Origin: Klenkia sesuvii
GTDB taxonomy: Bacteria; Actinomycetota; Actinomycetes; Mycobacteriales; Geodermatophilaceae
DNA: 64,000 bases
Direction: 5' to 3'
Assembly: GCF_037083825.1 (NCBI RefSeq)
Contig: NZ_JBAPLU010000002.1
Location: forward strand, 1 to 64,000
The notes beneath the pieces are model-generated. The model was not told where the DNA came from. It did not search any database and was given only the letters and a program-made list of their open reading frames with translations. Each line of letters starts with the position of its first letter. The first letter of the stretch is position 1. This document shows, one piece after another, positions 7,763 to 18,335 of the stretch. The position numbers and the translations under genes are program-made.

Positions 7763-9073
7763 TCAGCCGGACCGGCGCGGCGACCCCAGCACGCGGTCGA
7801 GGTAGGCGTTGGACAGCGTGCCGGTCGGGTCCAGCCGGTCGCGCACCGCGACGAACTCCCCGAACCGGGGGTAGCGCTCGGCGAGGACGGCGGCGTCCAG
7901 GTCGTGCTCCTTGCCCCAGTGCGGCCGGCCGCCCACCTCCCCGGCCAGCTGCCCGAACGTCGCGAAGTAGTCGGTGGGGTCGCTGCGGGCCGGCACGTGG
8001 ACCGCGACGTAGGCGGTGTCCCGGCCCGAGGCCGTCGACAGCGGGACGTCGTCAGCGGCGGCGTACCGGACCTCCGTCGGGATGGGCAGCCGCCAGCCGC
8101 GCTGCTCGGTGAGCCGGGCCAGCTCGCGCAGCAGGTCGGGTACGGCGTCGCGCGGGACGGCGTACTCGCTCTCGCGGAACCGGAAGCGACGGGCGGACAC
8201 GAAGACGCGGTGCGAGAGGTCGGTCGCCGTCCGCGGGCTGAGCGCGGTGGAGGCGAACCGAGCCAGCGGCGGCACCAGCGCGGGCACCCGGCGGCCGGCG
8301 GCGATCAACCCGGCGTAGGCGCCGTTGGCCAGCACCTCGTCCTCCCACACCGCCTGCCACCGGGGCAGCGGGTCCAGGCCCGCGGAGACCGGTACCCGGG
8401 TGTTGCGCTTGGCCAGGCAGCCGCGGGTGTGCGGGAACCAGTGGAACTCGACGTGGTCGGTGGAGGTCATGAACCCGTCGAGGTCCTCGAGCACCTCGTC
8501 CAGCGGCAGCGGCCGCTCGTCCATGTGCAGCGCGAAGGCCGGCACCGCCTGCACCGTCACGGTGGACAGCACCCCGAGGGCGCCCAGCCCGAGGCGCGCG
8601 GCGGAGAACACCTCGGGCTCGTGGTCGGGGCCGCACTCCAGCACCGCGCCGTCGGCGGTGACCAGCTGCAGCGCGCGCACCTGGGTGGCCAGGCCGCCGA
8701 AGGCGGCACCGGTGCCGTGCGTACCGGTGGACAGCGCGCCGGCGACGGTCTGCCGGTCGATGTCGCCGAGGTTGGTCAGCGCCCAGCCCTCGCGGGCCAG
8801 CACGGCGTTCAACCGGTGCAGCGTCATCCCGGCCTGCACGGTGACCAGGCCGCCGGGGGTGATGTCGACCAGGTCGGCGTGCCGGTCGAGCACCACCTGC
8901 ACCTGCTCGGGCCGGCCAATGCCGGAGAACGAGTGCCCGCTGCCGATCGGGCGCACCCGTCGGCCGGCGACCGAGGCCTCGTGCAGCACCGTCGCGATCT
9001 CTCCGGTGGTGCGGGGGTGCCGCACGTCGATGCCGTCGGCCCGCTGGTTGCCGGCCCAGTTGCGCCACCTCAC
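7763..9073 (-). CDS. D-arabinono-1,4-lactone oxidase-like FAD enzyme
   Basis: 436 residues. The N-terminal FAD-binding PCMH domain contains RPIGSGHSFSG, where H47 is the expected covalent flavin attachment residue, and STGTHGTG around 116-123. The C-terminal ALO domain carries the conserved GRPHWGKEHDLD motif. Family members oxidise sugar lactones or alditols (L-gulonolactone, xylitol) with O2; the substrate here is not predictable. Its start overlaps the stop of the ABC-F gene by 4 bases, suggesting coupled translation although the two functions are unrelated. Confidence 0.87.
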   Translation of the reverse strand: MRWRNWAGNQRADGIDVRHPRTTGEIATVLHEASVAGRRVRPIGSGHSFSGIGRPEQVQVVLDRHADLVDITPGGLVTVQAGMTLHRLNAVLAREGWALTNLGDIDRQTVAGALSTGTHGTGAAFGGLATQVRALQLVTADGAVLECGPDHEPEVFSAARLGLGALGVLSTVTVQAVPAFALHMDERPLPLDEVLEDLDGFMTSTDHVEFHWFPHTRGCLAKRNTRVPVSAGLDPLPRWQAVWEDEVLANGAYAGLIAAGRRVPALVPPLARFASTALSPRTATDLSHRVFVSARRFRFRESEYAVPRDAVPDLLRELARLTEQRGWRLPIPTEVRYAAADDVPLSTASGRDTAYVAVHVPARSDPTDYFATFGQLAGEVGGRPHWGKEHDLDAAVLAERYPRFGEFVAVRDRLDPTGTLSNAYLDRVLGSPRRSG

Positions 9074-10689
9074 CGGGCACGCTCCACACGGGCCTCGTCG
9101 AACACCGGCTCGGGCGACTCCCGGACCCGGCCGTCGGAGCCGAACACGAGGAACCGGTCGAACGAGCGGGCGAACCAGCGGTCGTGGGTGACCGCGACGA
9201 CGGTGCCGTCGAAGGCGGCCAGCGCCTGCTCCAGCGACTCGGCGGAGAGCACGTCGAGGTTGTCGGTGGGCTCGTCGAGCAGCAGCAGGGTGGCGCCGGA
9301 CAGCTCCAGCAGCAGCACCTGGAACCGGGCCTGCTGGCCACCGGACAGCGACCGGAACAGCGAGTCACCGGCCGCGGCGAGCCCGTAGCGCCGCAGCACC
9401 GCCATCGCCCTGCCCCGGTCGATGCCCGGCCGACCGGGCTCGCCGTGCCAGAGCAGGTCGGTGAGGGTGCGCTCCATCCACTCGGGGTGGGCGTGGGTCT
9501 GGGCGAAGAACCCGGGGACGACGCGCGCGCCCAGCTTCCACGTGCCGGTGTGGTCGACGTCCTGACCGGCCAACAGGCGCAGGAAGTGCGACTTGCCGGC
9601 CCCGTTCGAGCCCAGGACGGCGACCCGGTCGCCGTAGTCCAGCTCGACGTCGAACGGCTGCATCAGGCCGGTCAGCTCGAGGTCGGCGGCGACCAGCACC
9701 CGGACGCCGGTGCGGCCACCCCGGAGCCGCATCGCGACCTCCTGCTGCGGCGGGCGCTCGGGCGGCGGACCGGCGGCCTCGAACTTGGCCAGCCGGGTCT
9801 GCATGGCGTGGTAGCGGTTGGCCATGTCCGGGGAGTTGGCCGCCTGCTGCTGCATGGTGCGGGTGAGGTCGACCAGGCGCTGGTGCTCCTCCTCCCAGCG
9901 CAGCCGCAGCTCGGCCATGCGCTCGTGCCGGGCCTCCCGCGCCGCGGGGTAGCTCCCCCAGTCCCCGCCGTGCACCCACGCGGTGCCGCCCTCGACGGTG
10001 ACCACCCGGGTGGCCACGGTGTCCAGCAGCTCGCGGTCGTGGCTGACGAACAGCACGGTCTTGCGGGTCTCGGCCAGGCGCGCCTCCAGCCAGCGCTTGC
10101 CCGGGACGTCGAGGTAGTTGTCGGGCTCGTCGAGCAGCAGCACCTGGTCGGGGCCGCGCAGCAGGCACTCCAGCGCCAGCCGCTTCTGCTCCCCGCCCGA
10201 CAGCGTCTGCAGCTCGCGGTACTTGCACCGCTCGTAGGGCACGCCGAGCGCCGCGACCGTGACGGTGTCCCAGGTGACCTCGACGTCGTAGCCGCCGACG
10301 TCGCCCCAGTGCGCCAGGGCGTTGGCGTAGGCCATCTGGGCGGGTTCGTCGTCCCGCTCCATCATCACCAGCTCGGCGGCCTCGACGGCGTGCCAGGCGT
10401 CGCGGACGGCGGGCGGGGCCAGGTCGACGAGGAACTGCTGCACGCTCGTGGCGTCGCGCACCGAGCCGATGAACTGGCGCATCACGCCCAGCCCGCCGAC
10501 GAGGGCGACCGAGCCGGCGTCGGGGGTCAGGTCACCGGTGATGATCCGCAGCAGCGTGGTCTTGCCGGCGCCGTTCTCCCCCACCAGCGCCGCGACCGCG
10601 CCGTCGCCGACCCGGAAGGAGACGTCGTCGAGCAGCACGCGCCCGTCGGGCAGGGTGAAGCGGATGCCGGTGACGTCGACGTAGCCCAC
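9070..10689 (-). CDS. ABC-F family ATPase (ribosome-associated type)
   Basis: 539 residues with two ABC domains in one chain and no membrane helices. Domain 1: Walker A GENGAGKT (about 38-45), signature LSGGEQKR, Walker B LLLDEP. Domain 2: Walker A GSNGAGKS, signature LSGGQQAR, Walker B LLLLDEPTDNLD. A charged linker with HERMAELRLRWEEEHQRL joins them, as in translation factors of the ABC-F class. These proteins act at the ribosomal E site; some give antibiotic resistance. Here there is no drug-resistance context, so I leave the role open. Confidence 0.88.
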   Translation of the reverse strand: MGYVDVTGIRFTLPDGRVLLDDVSFRVGDGAVAALVGENGAGKTTLLRIITGDLTPDAGSVALVGGLGVMRQFIGSVRDATSVQQFLVDLAPPAVRDAWHAVEAAELVMMERDDEPAQMAYANALAHWGDVGGYDVEVTWDTVTVAALGVPYERCKYRELQTLSGGEQKRLALECLLRGPDQVLLLDEPDNYLDVPGKRWLEARLAETRKTVLFVSHDRELLDTVATRVVTVEGGTAWVHGGDWGSYPAAREARHERMAELRLRWEEEHQRLVDLTRTMQQQAANSPDMANRYHAMQTRLAKFEAAGPPPERPPQQEVAMRLRGGRTGVRVLVAADLELTGLMQPFDVELDYGDRVAVLGSNGAGKSHFLRLLAGQDVDHTGTWKLGARVVPGFFAQTHAHPEWMERTLTDLLWHGEPGRPGIDRGRAMAVLRRYGLAAAGDSLFRSLSGGQQARFQVLLLELSGATLLLLDEPTDNLDVLSAESLEQALAAFDGTVVAVTHDRWFARSFDRFLVFGSDGRVRESPEPVFDEARVERAR

Positions 10690-10719
10690 GCGGTCAGTCT
10701 CCCCGACCGCGGCCCCGGG

Positions 10720-10845
10720 TCAGGACAGCAGGATCGAGAAGACCACGGCGCCGGCCGCCAGCACCATGGCGAGCACGACGATCCCCGCGACCAGGCGCTG
10801 CCGCCGTCGTCCGTCCGGTCCGTTGGTCCCGCCCATGCCGAGCAT
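10720..10845 (-). CDS. Small single-helix membrane protein
   Basis: A 41-residue ORF: a polar, Arg-rich head (TNGPDGRRRQRL) followed by one strong transmembrane helix (VAGIVVLAMVLAAGAVVFSILL) ending at the C-terminus. Positive-inside charge distribution argues that it is translated. It could start at ATG 10845 or 10836; both lie within a 14-bp hairpin that also follows the SfnG-like gene. No function is recognised. It sits between the SfnG-like and ABC-F genes, 30 bases upstream of the latter's start. Confidence 0.45.
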   Translation of the reverse strand: MLGMGGTNGPDGRRRQRLVAGIVVLAMVLAAGAVVFSILLS

Positions 10846-10855
10846 GGGCGGGACC
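10825..10855 (-). terminator. Hairpin terminator after the SfnG-like gene
   Basis: Perfect 14-bp inverted repeat (GGTCCCGCCCATGC, 10825-10838, against 10842-10855) with a 3-base CGA loop, starting 10 bases after the monooxygenase stop codon. No T-run follows. It overlaps the start codon of the small membrane ORF, so it could also shield that ORF's initiation region. Confidence 0.65.
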
Positions 10856-10864
10856 GTACCGGGC

Positions 10865-12010
10865 TCAGACGGTGGCGGCAGGCTGGAACTGCGTGGGGGC
10901 GAAGCCGGCGGCCTGCTCCATCTCGCGCACCAGCGGGAGGACGCGGTCGCCGAAGTACTCGATCTCCTCCTGGAAGTGCAGGAAGCCGCAGAGGAACAGG
11001 TCGACCCCGTGCCGGCGGAACTCGACGATGCGCTCCGCGATCTGCTCCGGCGTCCCGATGAGGTTGGTCTTGAAGCCGTCGTTGTACTGCACCAGGTCCT
11101 CGAACGAGGAGTCGGCCCACATGCCCTTCTTGTCCCCGGTCGAGCTGCCGGCCTGCGCCACCGCGTCGCGGAACCCCTCGACGGCGGGCTTGTTCGCCTT
11201 GGCGACGATCTCGCGCAGGGTGTCGTGCGCCTCGGCCTCGGTGTCGCGGGCGATGACGAACCCGTTGAGGCCGAACCGCACCCGGCGGCCCAGCGGGTCG
11301 GCCACCGCCCGCACGTCGCGGATCTGCTCGTCGATGCCGGCGAGGTCCTTGCCGTTGGAGAAGTACCAGTCGCTGACCCGGCCAGCCATCGCGCGGGCGG
11401 CCGTGGAGTTGCCGCCCTGGAAGATCTCGGGGTGCGGCCGGCCCGGCGACGAGAGCGGCTTGGGCTGCAGGTCGAAGTCGCGGAAGCGGTAGAAGTCGCC
11501 TCCGAGGGTGTAGCCGTCCTCGGTCCAGATGCCGCGCAGGGCCTGGATGAACTCCTCGGAGCGCCGGTAGCGCTCGTCGTGCTCGAGCCACGGCTCACCC
11601 ATGGCGGTGAACTCGCCCTTGAACCAGCCCGAGACGACGTTGACCGCGAACCGGCCGTTGCTGAGGTGGTCGGCGGTGGCGCCGAGCTTGGCCAGCACCC
11701 CGGGCTGCCACATGCCGGGGTGGACGGCGGCGATGAGCTTGAGCCGCTCGGTGGCCAGCAGCAGGGCGAGGGAGAAGGACACCGACTCGTGCTGGTAGGC
11801 AGCGCTGTAGCTGGCCATGTACCGCACCTGCGACAGGGCGTACTCGAAGCCGACGGCCTCGGCGGTCTGGGCGAGCTTCTTGTTGTAGTCGTAGCCCCAG
11901 TCGGTGCGCTGCTCGATGGTCGAGGTGACCAGGCCGCCGCTGACGTTGGGGACCCAGTAGGCGAACTTCGCGGCCTGCAGCTCGTCGTCGGGTGTGGTGG
12001 GTGCGCTCAT
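10865..12010 (-). CDS. sfnG: FMN-dependent dimethylsulfone monooxygenase-like protein
   Basis: 381 residues, LLM-class flavin-dependent (luciferase-like) barrel. The N-terminus FAYWVPNVSGGLVTSTIEQR and the WGYDYNKKLAQTAE, HPGMWQPGVLAK and NVVSGWFKGEF segments match SfnG, which converts dimethylsulfone to methanesulfinate with FMNH2 and O2 during sulfur scavenging. No reductase partner is adjacent. The gene is preceded by a cysteine-type leader peptide ORF (12098-12172) and a GC hairpin, which fits induction when cysteine or sulfur is scarce. A terminator hairpin follows. The exact substrate (sulfone or another organosulfur compound) is inferred. Confidence 0.83.
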   Translation of the reverse strand: MSAPTTPDDELQAAKFAYWVPNVSGGLVTSTIEQRTDWGYDYNKKLAQTAEAVGFEYALSQVRYMASYSAAYQHESVSFSLALLLATERLKLIAAVHPGMWQPGVLAKLGATADHLSNGRFAVNVVSGWFKGEFTAMGEPWLEHDERYRRSEEFIQALRGIWTEDGYTLGGDFYRFRDFDLQPKPLSSPGRPHPEIFQGGNSTAARAMAGRVSDWYFSNGKDLAGIDEQIRDVRAVADPLGRRVRFGLNGFVIARDTEAEAHDTLREIVAKANKPAVEGFRDAVAQAGSSTGDKKGMWADSSFEDLVQYNDGFKTNLIGTPEQIAERIVEFRRHGVDLFLCGFLHFQEEIEYFGDRVLPLVREMEQAAGFAPTQFQPAATV

Positions 12011-12052
12011 GGCGGGATGTCCTCAGCAGGTGGGGAGATGGGCCTGCGAGGG

Positions 12053-12071
12053 CCGGCGGGATCACCGCCGG
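12053..12071 (-). promoter_or_regulatory. GC hairpin between leader peptide and sfnG
   Basis: Perfect 7-bp repeat (CCGGCGG / CCGCCGG) with a GATCA loop, lying 27 bases after the leader ORF stop and 42 bases before the sfnG start. Its place fits an attenuator or ribosome-binding-site sequestering hairpin controlled by leader translation. Confidence 0.45.
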
Positions 12072-12097
12072 GTGGGGCCTGGGATGGGAGCGGTCGC

Positions 12098-12172
12098 TCA
12101 GCGCAGACAGGCGGTGGTGCAGACCAGGGCGAAGTCGACGACGCGGCGTCGGGTCAGCTCCTGGGTCGGCAC
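12098..12172 (-). CDS. Cysteine-type leader peptide upstream of sfnG
   Basis: A 24-codon ORF ending LTRRRVVDFALVCTTACLR. It matches the actinobacterial putative leader peptide pattern: a basic RRR run, V-D, then one or more Cys and a terminal Arg just before the stop. Such ORFs occur ahead of sulfur-assimilation genes and are thought to sense charged tRNA-Cys by ribosome stalling. Two Cys codons lie within the last seven codons. The start is GTG 12172, or GTG 12190 (30 codons). It stands 87 bases upstream of sfnG with a GC hairpin between. The function is inference from pattern and context. Confidence 0.6.
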   Translation of the reverse strand: MPTQELTRRRVVDFALVCTTACLR

Positions 12173-12204
12173 GCCCCGAGCAAACCACACCGACCTGGTG
12201 GACT

Positions 12205-12789
12205 TCACCTCGAGACGGGTCGCGCGCCCCACAGCAGCGTGTCCAGGGCGGTGCCGGCGTCGACCTCGCGGGGCACCTGCTCGCACCGGTCGACGTCGAG
12301 CAGCGCGGCCACGGGGGCCAGCCGGTCCACCGAGTGCAGGATCGCGGTGTCCTGCGGGCCGCCCACCCCGTGCGCCACGTTGTCGACGTCGTGGCCCAGC
12401 ACCAGCAGCCGGCCACCCGGCCGCAGCCACCCCACCGCCCGGGTCAGGAGCGCGACCGTGTCGGCCTCGGCGAGGTGCAGGTAGGCGACGAGCACGAGGT
12501 CCAGCGACGCCTCGGCCGCGCGCCAGGTGGTGGCGTCGGCGACCGCCCACTGGACGTCCCGGCCGTGGGCGGTGGCCCGGCCGCGGTCCAGCCCGACCGC
12601 GGAGAAGTCGACGGCGGTGACCCGCCAGCCCCGGGCGGCCAGCCAGAGCGCGTGCCGCCCCTCCCCCGCGGCCAGGTCGACGGCGTCCCCGGGCGGGAGG
12701 TCGGCGCACAGCTGCGCCACCAGCGGGTTCGGGGTGGCCGACCACTGCTGCCTCTCGGCGTAGCGGGCGTCCCAGTCGGCGGCGTGCAC
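12205..12789 (-). CDS. Class I SAM-dependent methyltransferase
   Basis: 194 residues, Rossmann-type methyltransferase. SAM motif I is AVDLAAGEGRHALWLA with the acidic residue VTAVDFS one strand later; motif IV area is LDLVLVAYLHL and a post-motif GGRLLVLGHD follows. The W-D-x-R-Y-(A) opening (DWDARYAERQQW) is common in methyltransferases related to tellurite/thiopurine types. Substrate is unknown. Divergent from katE by 141 bases; its stop is 15-33 bases before the leader-peptide ORF of sfnG. Confidence 0.82.
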   Translation of the reverse strand: MHAADWDARYAERQQWSATPNPLVAQLCADLPPGDAVDLAAGEGRHALWLAARGWRVTAVDFSAVGLDRGRATAHGRDVQWAVADATTWRAAEASLDLVLVAYLHLAEADTVALLTRAVGWLRPGGRLLVLGHDVDNVAHGVGGPQDTAILHSVDRLAPVAALLDVDRCEQVPREVDAGTALDTLLWGARPVSR

Positions 12790-12844
12790 GGCGGCAACCT
12801 AGCCGCCCCCGCCGTGCCGTGGAGGTGACGGCTGCACGGCGGCC

Positions 12845-12871
12845 GTTTCGGCCCCCGTCGGACGAGGGCAT
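12845..12871 (+). promoter_or_regulatory. SigB-like promoter upstream of catalase
   Basis: GTTT (12845-12848) and GGGCAT (12866-12871) with a 17-base spacer resemble the actinobacterial general-stress promoter. It lies 60 bases upstream of the catalase start. HPII-type catalases are commonly controlled by the general-stress sigma factor, which makes the weak match more credible. Confidence 0.35.
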
Positions 12872-12930
12872 GGCCGCGACGCCACGCGTCCAGAGAACGG
12901 CGCTCCAGCCCCCCGAGCCCAGGGAGAGCC

Positions 12931-15036
12931 ATGCCTCCGGCACCCAAGCCCGACCAGTCCGCCCCCGCGCAGGTCAGCCCGACCGGCGTCCCGTTCGAGG
13001 CCGCCGACGGCGACCGCGACCCGCGCGCCCAGGGCGGCGACGTCCTCACCTCGCCGAACGGCGTGCGCATCCCCGACACCGACCACGCACTGAAGGCCGG
13101 ACGGCGGGGTCCGACGCTGCTGGAGGACTTCCACCTCCGGGAGAAGATCAGCCACTTCGACCACGAGCGGATCCCCGAGCGAGCGGTGCACGCCCGCGGC
13201 GCCGGGGCGCACGGCGTGTTCACCGCGAACGGGTCGGCGGCCAGCATCACCCGCGCACCGGTGCTGGCGGAGAAGGGGCTGGAGACGCCGGTGTTCGTGC
13301 GGTTCTCCACCGTGCTGGGCTCGCGCGGGTCGGCCGACACCGCGCGGGACACCCGCGGCTTCGCTACGAAGTTCTACACGAAGGAGGGCACCTGGGACCT
13401 GGTCGGCAACAACATGCCGGTCTTCTTCATCCAGGAGGCCATCAAGTTCCCCGACCTCATCCACGCGGCCAAGCCCAGCCCCACCCGGGAGATCCCGCAG
13501 GCGCAGTCGGCGCACGACTCGTTCTGGGACTTCGTGTCGCTGCACACCGAGGCCACCCACCACTCGCTGTGGAACATGAGCGACCGGGGCATCCCGCGCA
13601 GCTACCGGATGATGGAGGGCTTCGGCGTCCACTCGTTCCGGCTGGTGAACGAGGCGCGGGAGACCGTGCTCGTGCAGTTCAAGTGGACCCCGAAGCTCGG
13701 CGTGCACTCCCTGACGTGGGAGGAGGCGCAGCTGGCCATGGGCACCGACCCGGACTTCCACCGCCGCGACCTGGCCGACGCGATCGAGGCCGGCGCGTTC
13801 CCCGAGTGGGAGCTGGGCGTGCAGGTGTTCCCCGACACCGACGACCAGATGTACGAGGGCATCGACCTGCTGGACTCCACCAAGATCGTGCCGGAGGAGA
13901 TGGTGCCGGTGCAGACCATCGGCACGCTGCGCCTCACGGCCAACCCGACGAACTACTTCGCCGAGACCGAGCAGGTCGCCTACAACACCGGGCACGTGGT
14001 GCCGGGCATCGAGTTCACCAACGACCCGCTGCTGCAGGGCCGCAACTTCTCCTACCAGGACACCCAGCTCACCCGCCTCGGCGGCCCGAACTGGACCCAG
14101 CTGCCGATCAACCGCCCGCACGCGCCGGTGAACGACGACCAGCGCGACGGGTTCATGCAGCAGGGCGTGCCGACCGGGGAGGCGCCCTACACCCCCAACT
14201 CCGTCGACGGCGGTGTGCCGAAGCCCGCCGACTGGGCCGAGGGCGGGTACGTCGTCGTCCCGCGCAAGGTCGAGGGCGAGGTCGTGCGCGAGGTGGCGGC
14301 GTCGTTCGAGGACCACTTCAGCCAGCCCGCGATGTTCTACGCCTCGCTGTCCGACGTCGAGAAGACGCACGTGGTGGAGGCGTACACGTTCGAGCTGGGC
14401 AAGGTCTACGAGCAGGCGATCAAGGAGCGCGTGCTCGGCGTCCTGGCGAACGTCGACACCTCGCTGGCGGAGCTCGTCGCCGAGGGCCTCGGCCTTGCGG
14501 CGCCCTCGGGCTCGCCCGCCGACCACCTCCCGCCGTCCCCGGCGCTGTCCCAGGTGACCGGCGAGGCGTTCCCGCTGGACGGCCGGCAGGTCGCCGTCGT
14601 CGCCGGGCCGGACGCCGACCTGGCCGGCATCGCGGCTCTCCGCGAAGCCCTGGACGCCGAGGGCGCGCAGCTGAAGGTGCTGGCCCCGCGCGGTGGAGTG
14701 CTCGGGTCGGGGAAGGACCAGCAGGTCGTCGAGCGGACCAACGTGACCGCCCGGTCGATCGAGTTCGACGCGGTCGTCGTGGCCGACGGCGCGCCCGACG
14801 ACGGGGACATCAAGGCGACGATCCTGCTGCAGGAGGCGCTGCGCCAGCTCAAGCCGTTCGCGGCCTGGGGCTCGGGGTCCGGCGTCCTGGACGCCGCCGG
14901 GGTGTCCGGGCCCGGCGTCTTCACCGGGTCCTCGGTCGACGACGTCGTCACCGACCTGGTCGCCGCAATGGGCCAGCACCGGGTGTGGGAGCGGGCCGAG
15001 CTGGTCACCGCGTCCGCCGTCCCCCCGGCGGTCTGA
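12931..15036 (+). CDS. katE: Large-subunit (clade II, HPII-type) catalase
   Basis: 701 residues, the full length of large-subunit catalases. Heme-site residues are present: H87 (RAVHARGAGAHG), N160 (VGNNMPVFF) and proximal Y375 (RNFSYQDTQ). After the core (to about 520) comes the flavodoxin/DJ-1-like C-terminal domain (QVAVVAGPDADLAG ... AWGSGSGVL) typical of the clade. It dismutates H2O2 in the cytosol. A GGAGA-type site precedes ATG 12931; a SigB-like promoter lies upstream and a 15-bp hairpin downstream. The lepB frame overlaps its last 32 bases from the opposite strand. Confidence 0.93.
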   Translation: MPPAPKPDQSAPAQVSPTGVPFEAADGDRDPRAQGGDVLTSPNGVRIPDTDHALKAGRRGPTLLEDFHLREKISHFDHERIPERAVHARGAGAHGVFTANGSAASITRAPVLAEKGLETPVFVRFSTVLGSRGSADTARDTRGFATKFYTKEGTWDLVGNNMPVFFIQEAIKFPDLIHAAKPSPTREIPQAQSAHDSFWDFVSLHTEATHHSLWNMSDRGIPRSYRMMEGFGVHSFRLVNEARETVLVQFKWTPKLGVHSLTWEEAQLAMGTDPDFHRRDLADAIEAGAFPEWELGVQVFPDTDDQMYEGIDLLDSTKIVPEEMVPVQTIGTLRLTANPTNYFAETEQVAYNTGHVVPGIEFTNDPLLQGRNFSYQDTQLTRLGGPNWTQLPINRPHAPVNDDQRDGFMQQGVPTGEAPYTPNSVDGGVPKPADWAEGGYVVVPRKVEGEVVREVAASFEDHFSQPAMFYASLSDVEKTHVVEAYTFELGKVYEQAIKERVLGVLANVDTSLAELVAEGLGLAAPSGSPADHLPPSPALSQVTGEAFPLDGRQVAVVAGPDADLAGIAALREALDAEGAQLKVLAPRGGVLGSGKDQQVVERTNVTARSIEFDAVVVADGAPDDGDIKATILLQEALRQLKPFAAWGSGSGVLDAAGVSGPGVFTGSSVDDVVTDLVAAMGQHRVWERAELVTASAVPPAV

Positions 15037-15847
15037 CACCGCGCCACCTCCGCCGCCCCCGGGCGGCGGAGGTGGCACCCTCACCGGGTGACCTGGTTCG
15101 TGCGCGGCTTCGGCCGTGGACGTCATGCCCCCTCCGGCGCACGGCCACCACCAGCGGGGCGAGCAGGACGGCGGACCCCGGGTCGGCCGCCGCGGTCGGC
15201 TGGGGGTCCGGGCTGTCGATCCAGCCGAACCGGCTGAACGGGAAGACGATGAGCGAGGCCTTGCCGATGACGTCGTCGACCGAGATCGGGCCGTGCACCC
15301 GGGAGTCGGCGGAGTCCGACCGGTGGTCGCCCATCACCCACAGCTGCCCCTCGGCCAGGGTCACCGGGCCGAACGGCTGGGAGTCGTCCTGGTAGAGGTA
15401 GGGCTCGTCCAGCGCCTGCCCGTCGACGACCACCCGGCCCTGCTGGTCGCAGCACTGCACCGTCTGCCCGCCGACGGCGATCACCCGCTTGACGAAGTCG
15501 CGGTCGCTGGGCGGAGCAATGCCGACGGCCCGGCCCAGGAACAGGGCGGCCGACGCGAACCAGTTCGAGGGCGCGGTCGAGGTGACCTCCGGCTCCCACG
15601 TGCCCGGGCCCTCGAAGACCACGACGTCGCCGGGCTCGGGGTCGGACCACCAGTAGGGCGGCTTGGTCACCAGGATGCGGTCGGCCGTACAGCCCTCGCA
15701 CCCGTGCAGCGTCTGCTCCATCGAGCCCGAGGGGATGAAGAACGGCTGCACCAGGAACGTCTTCACGAGCAGGGCCAGGACGAACGCGACGACGAGCAGC
15801 ACCGGGAGCTCCTTGAGCAGTGACCGCTGCCCCTCCTCGTCCGCCAT
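15005..15847 (-). CDS. lepB: Signal peptidase I
   Basis: 280 residues. One N-terminal helix (LLKELPVLLVVAFVLALLVKTFL) is followed by the catalytic serine in FFIPSGSMEQTL (S42) and lysine in RDFVKRVIAVGG (K120), then box E GDHRSDSADSR. It removes Sec/Tat signal peptides on the outer face of the membrane. ATG 15847 starts just before the helix. A conventional protein would end near LLAPLVVAVRRRG (about residue 238); the frame instead runs on through about 40 Arg/Gly-rich residues, through the katE terminator and 32 bases into katE. That tail may reflect a lost stop or small indel. Confidence 0.87.
   Translation of the reverse strand: MADEEGQRSLLKELPVLLVVAFVLALLVKTFLVQPFFIPSGSMEQTLHGCEGCTADRILVTKPPYWWSDPEPGDVVVFEGPGTWEPEVTSTAPSNWFASAALFLGRAVGIAPPSDRDFVKRVIAVGGQTVQCCDQQGRVVVDGQALDEPYLYQDDSQPFGPVTLAEGQLWVMGDHRSDSADSRVHGPISVDDVIGKASLIVFPFSRFGWIDSPDPQPTAAADPGSAVLLAPLVVAVRRRGHDVHGRSRARTRSPGEGATSAARGRRRWRGVRPPGGRRTR
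15043..15076 (+). terminator. Hairpin terminator of katE
   Basis: Perfect 15-bp inverted repeat (GCCACCTCCGCCGCC against 15062-15076) with a 4-base loop, starting 7 bases after the catalase stop. It lies inside the nominal 3' coding region of lepB on the other strand. Confidence 0.8.
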
Positions 15848-15943
15848 GCCGAGCAGCGTGGCAGCCCGAGCCGTCCCACGGTGGACATCACCACGCCGAT
15901 GGTTTCCCACTCCCGCCCGGGTACGACTTGCCGGCGCTCGCTT

Positions 15944-15959
15944 TCGAACATATGATCGA
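15944..15959 (+). promoter_or_regulatory. LexA (SOS) box upstream of the DUF222/HNH gene
   Basis: TCGAACATATGATCGA matches the actinobacterial SOS consensus TCGAAC-N4-GTTCGA at 11 of 12 defined bases. It overlaps a possible ATG (15952) and ends four bases before ATG 15964. SOS boxes are known upstream of the related 13E12 (DUF222/HNH) genes in Mycobacterium tuberculosis, so damage-inducible expression is likely. Confidence 0.6.
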
Positions 15960-15963
15960 ACAC

Positions 15964-18276
<2,313 letters not shown>

Positions 18277-18335
18277 CCCACCAAGGCTTCAGCGGTCCTG
18301 GGCCCGGTCCGCCACGACCGCCACGACCGGCTAGT

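Noticed and set aside
12011..12204. SAM riboswitch upstream of sfnG
   Set aside because: No conserved SAM-aptamer core; the leader ORF and hairpin explain the region better.
12799..15126. Minus-strand ORF of 775 residues opposite katE
   Set aside because: Its codons are the complement of an unmistakable catalase; low-complexity translation.
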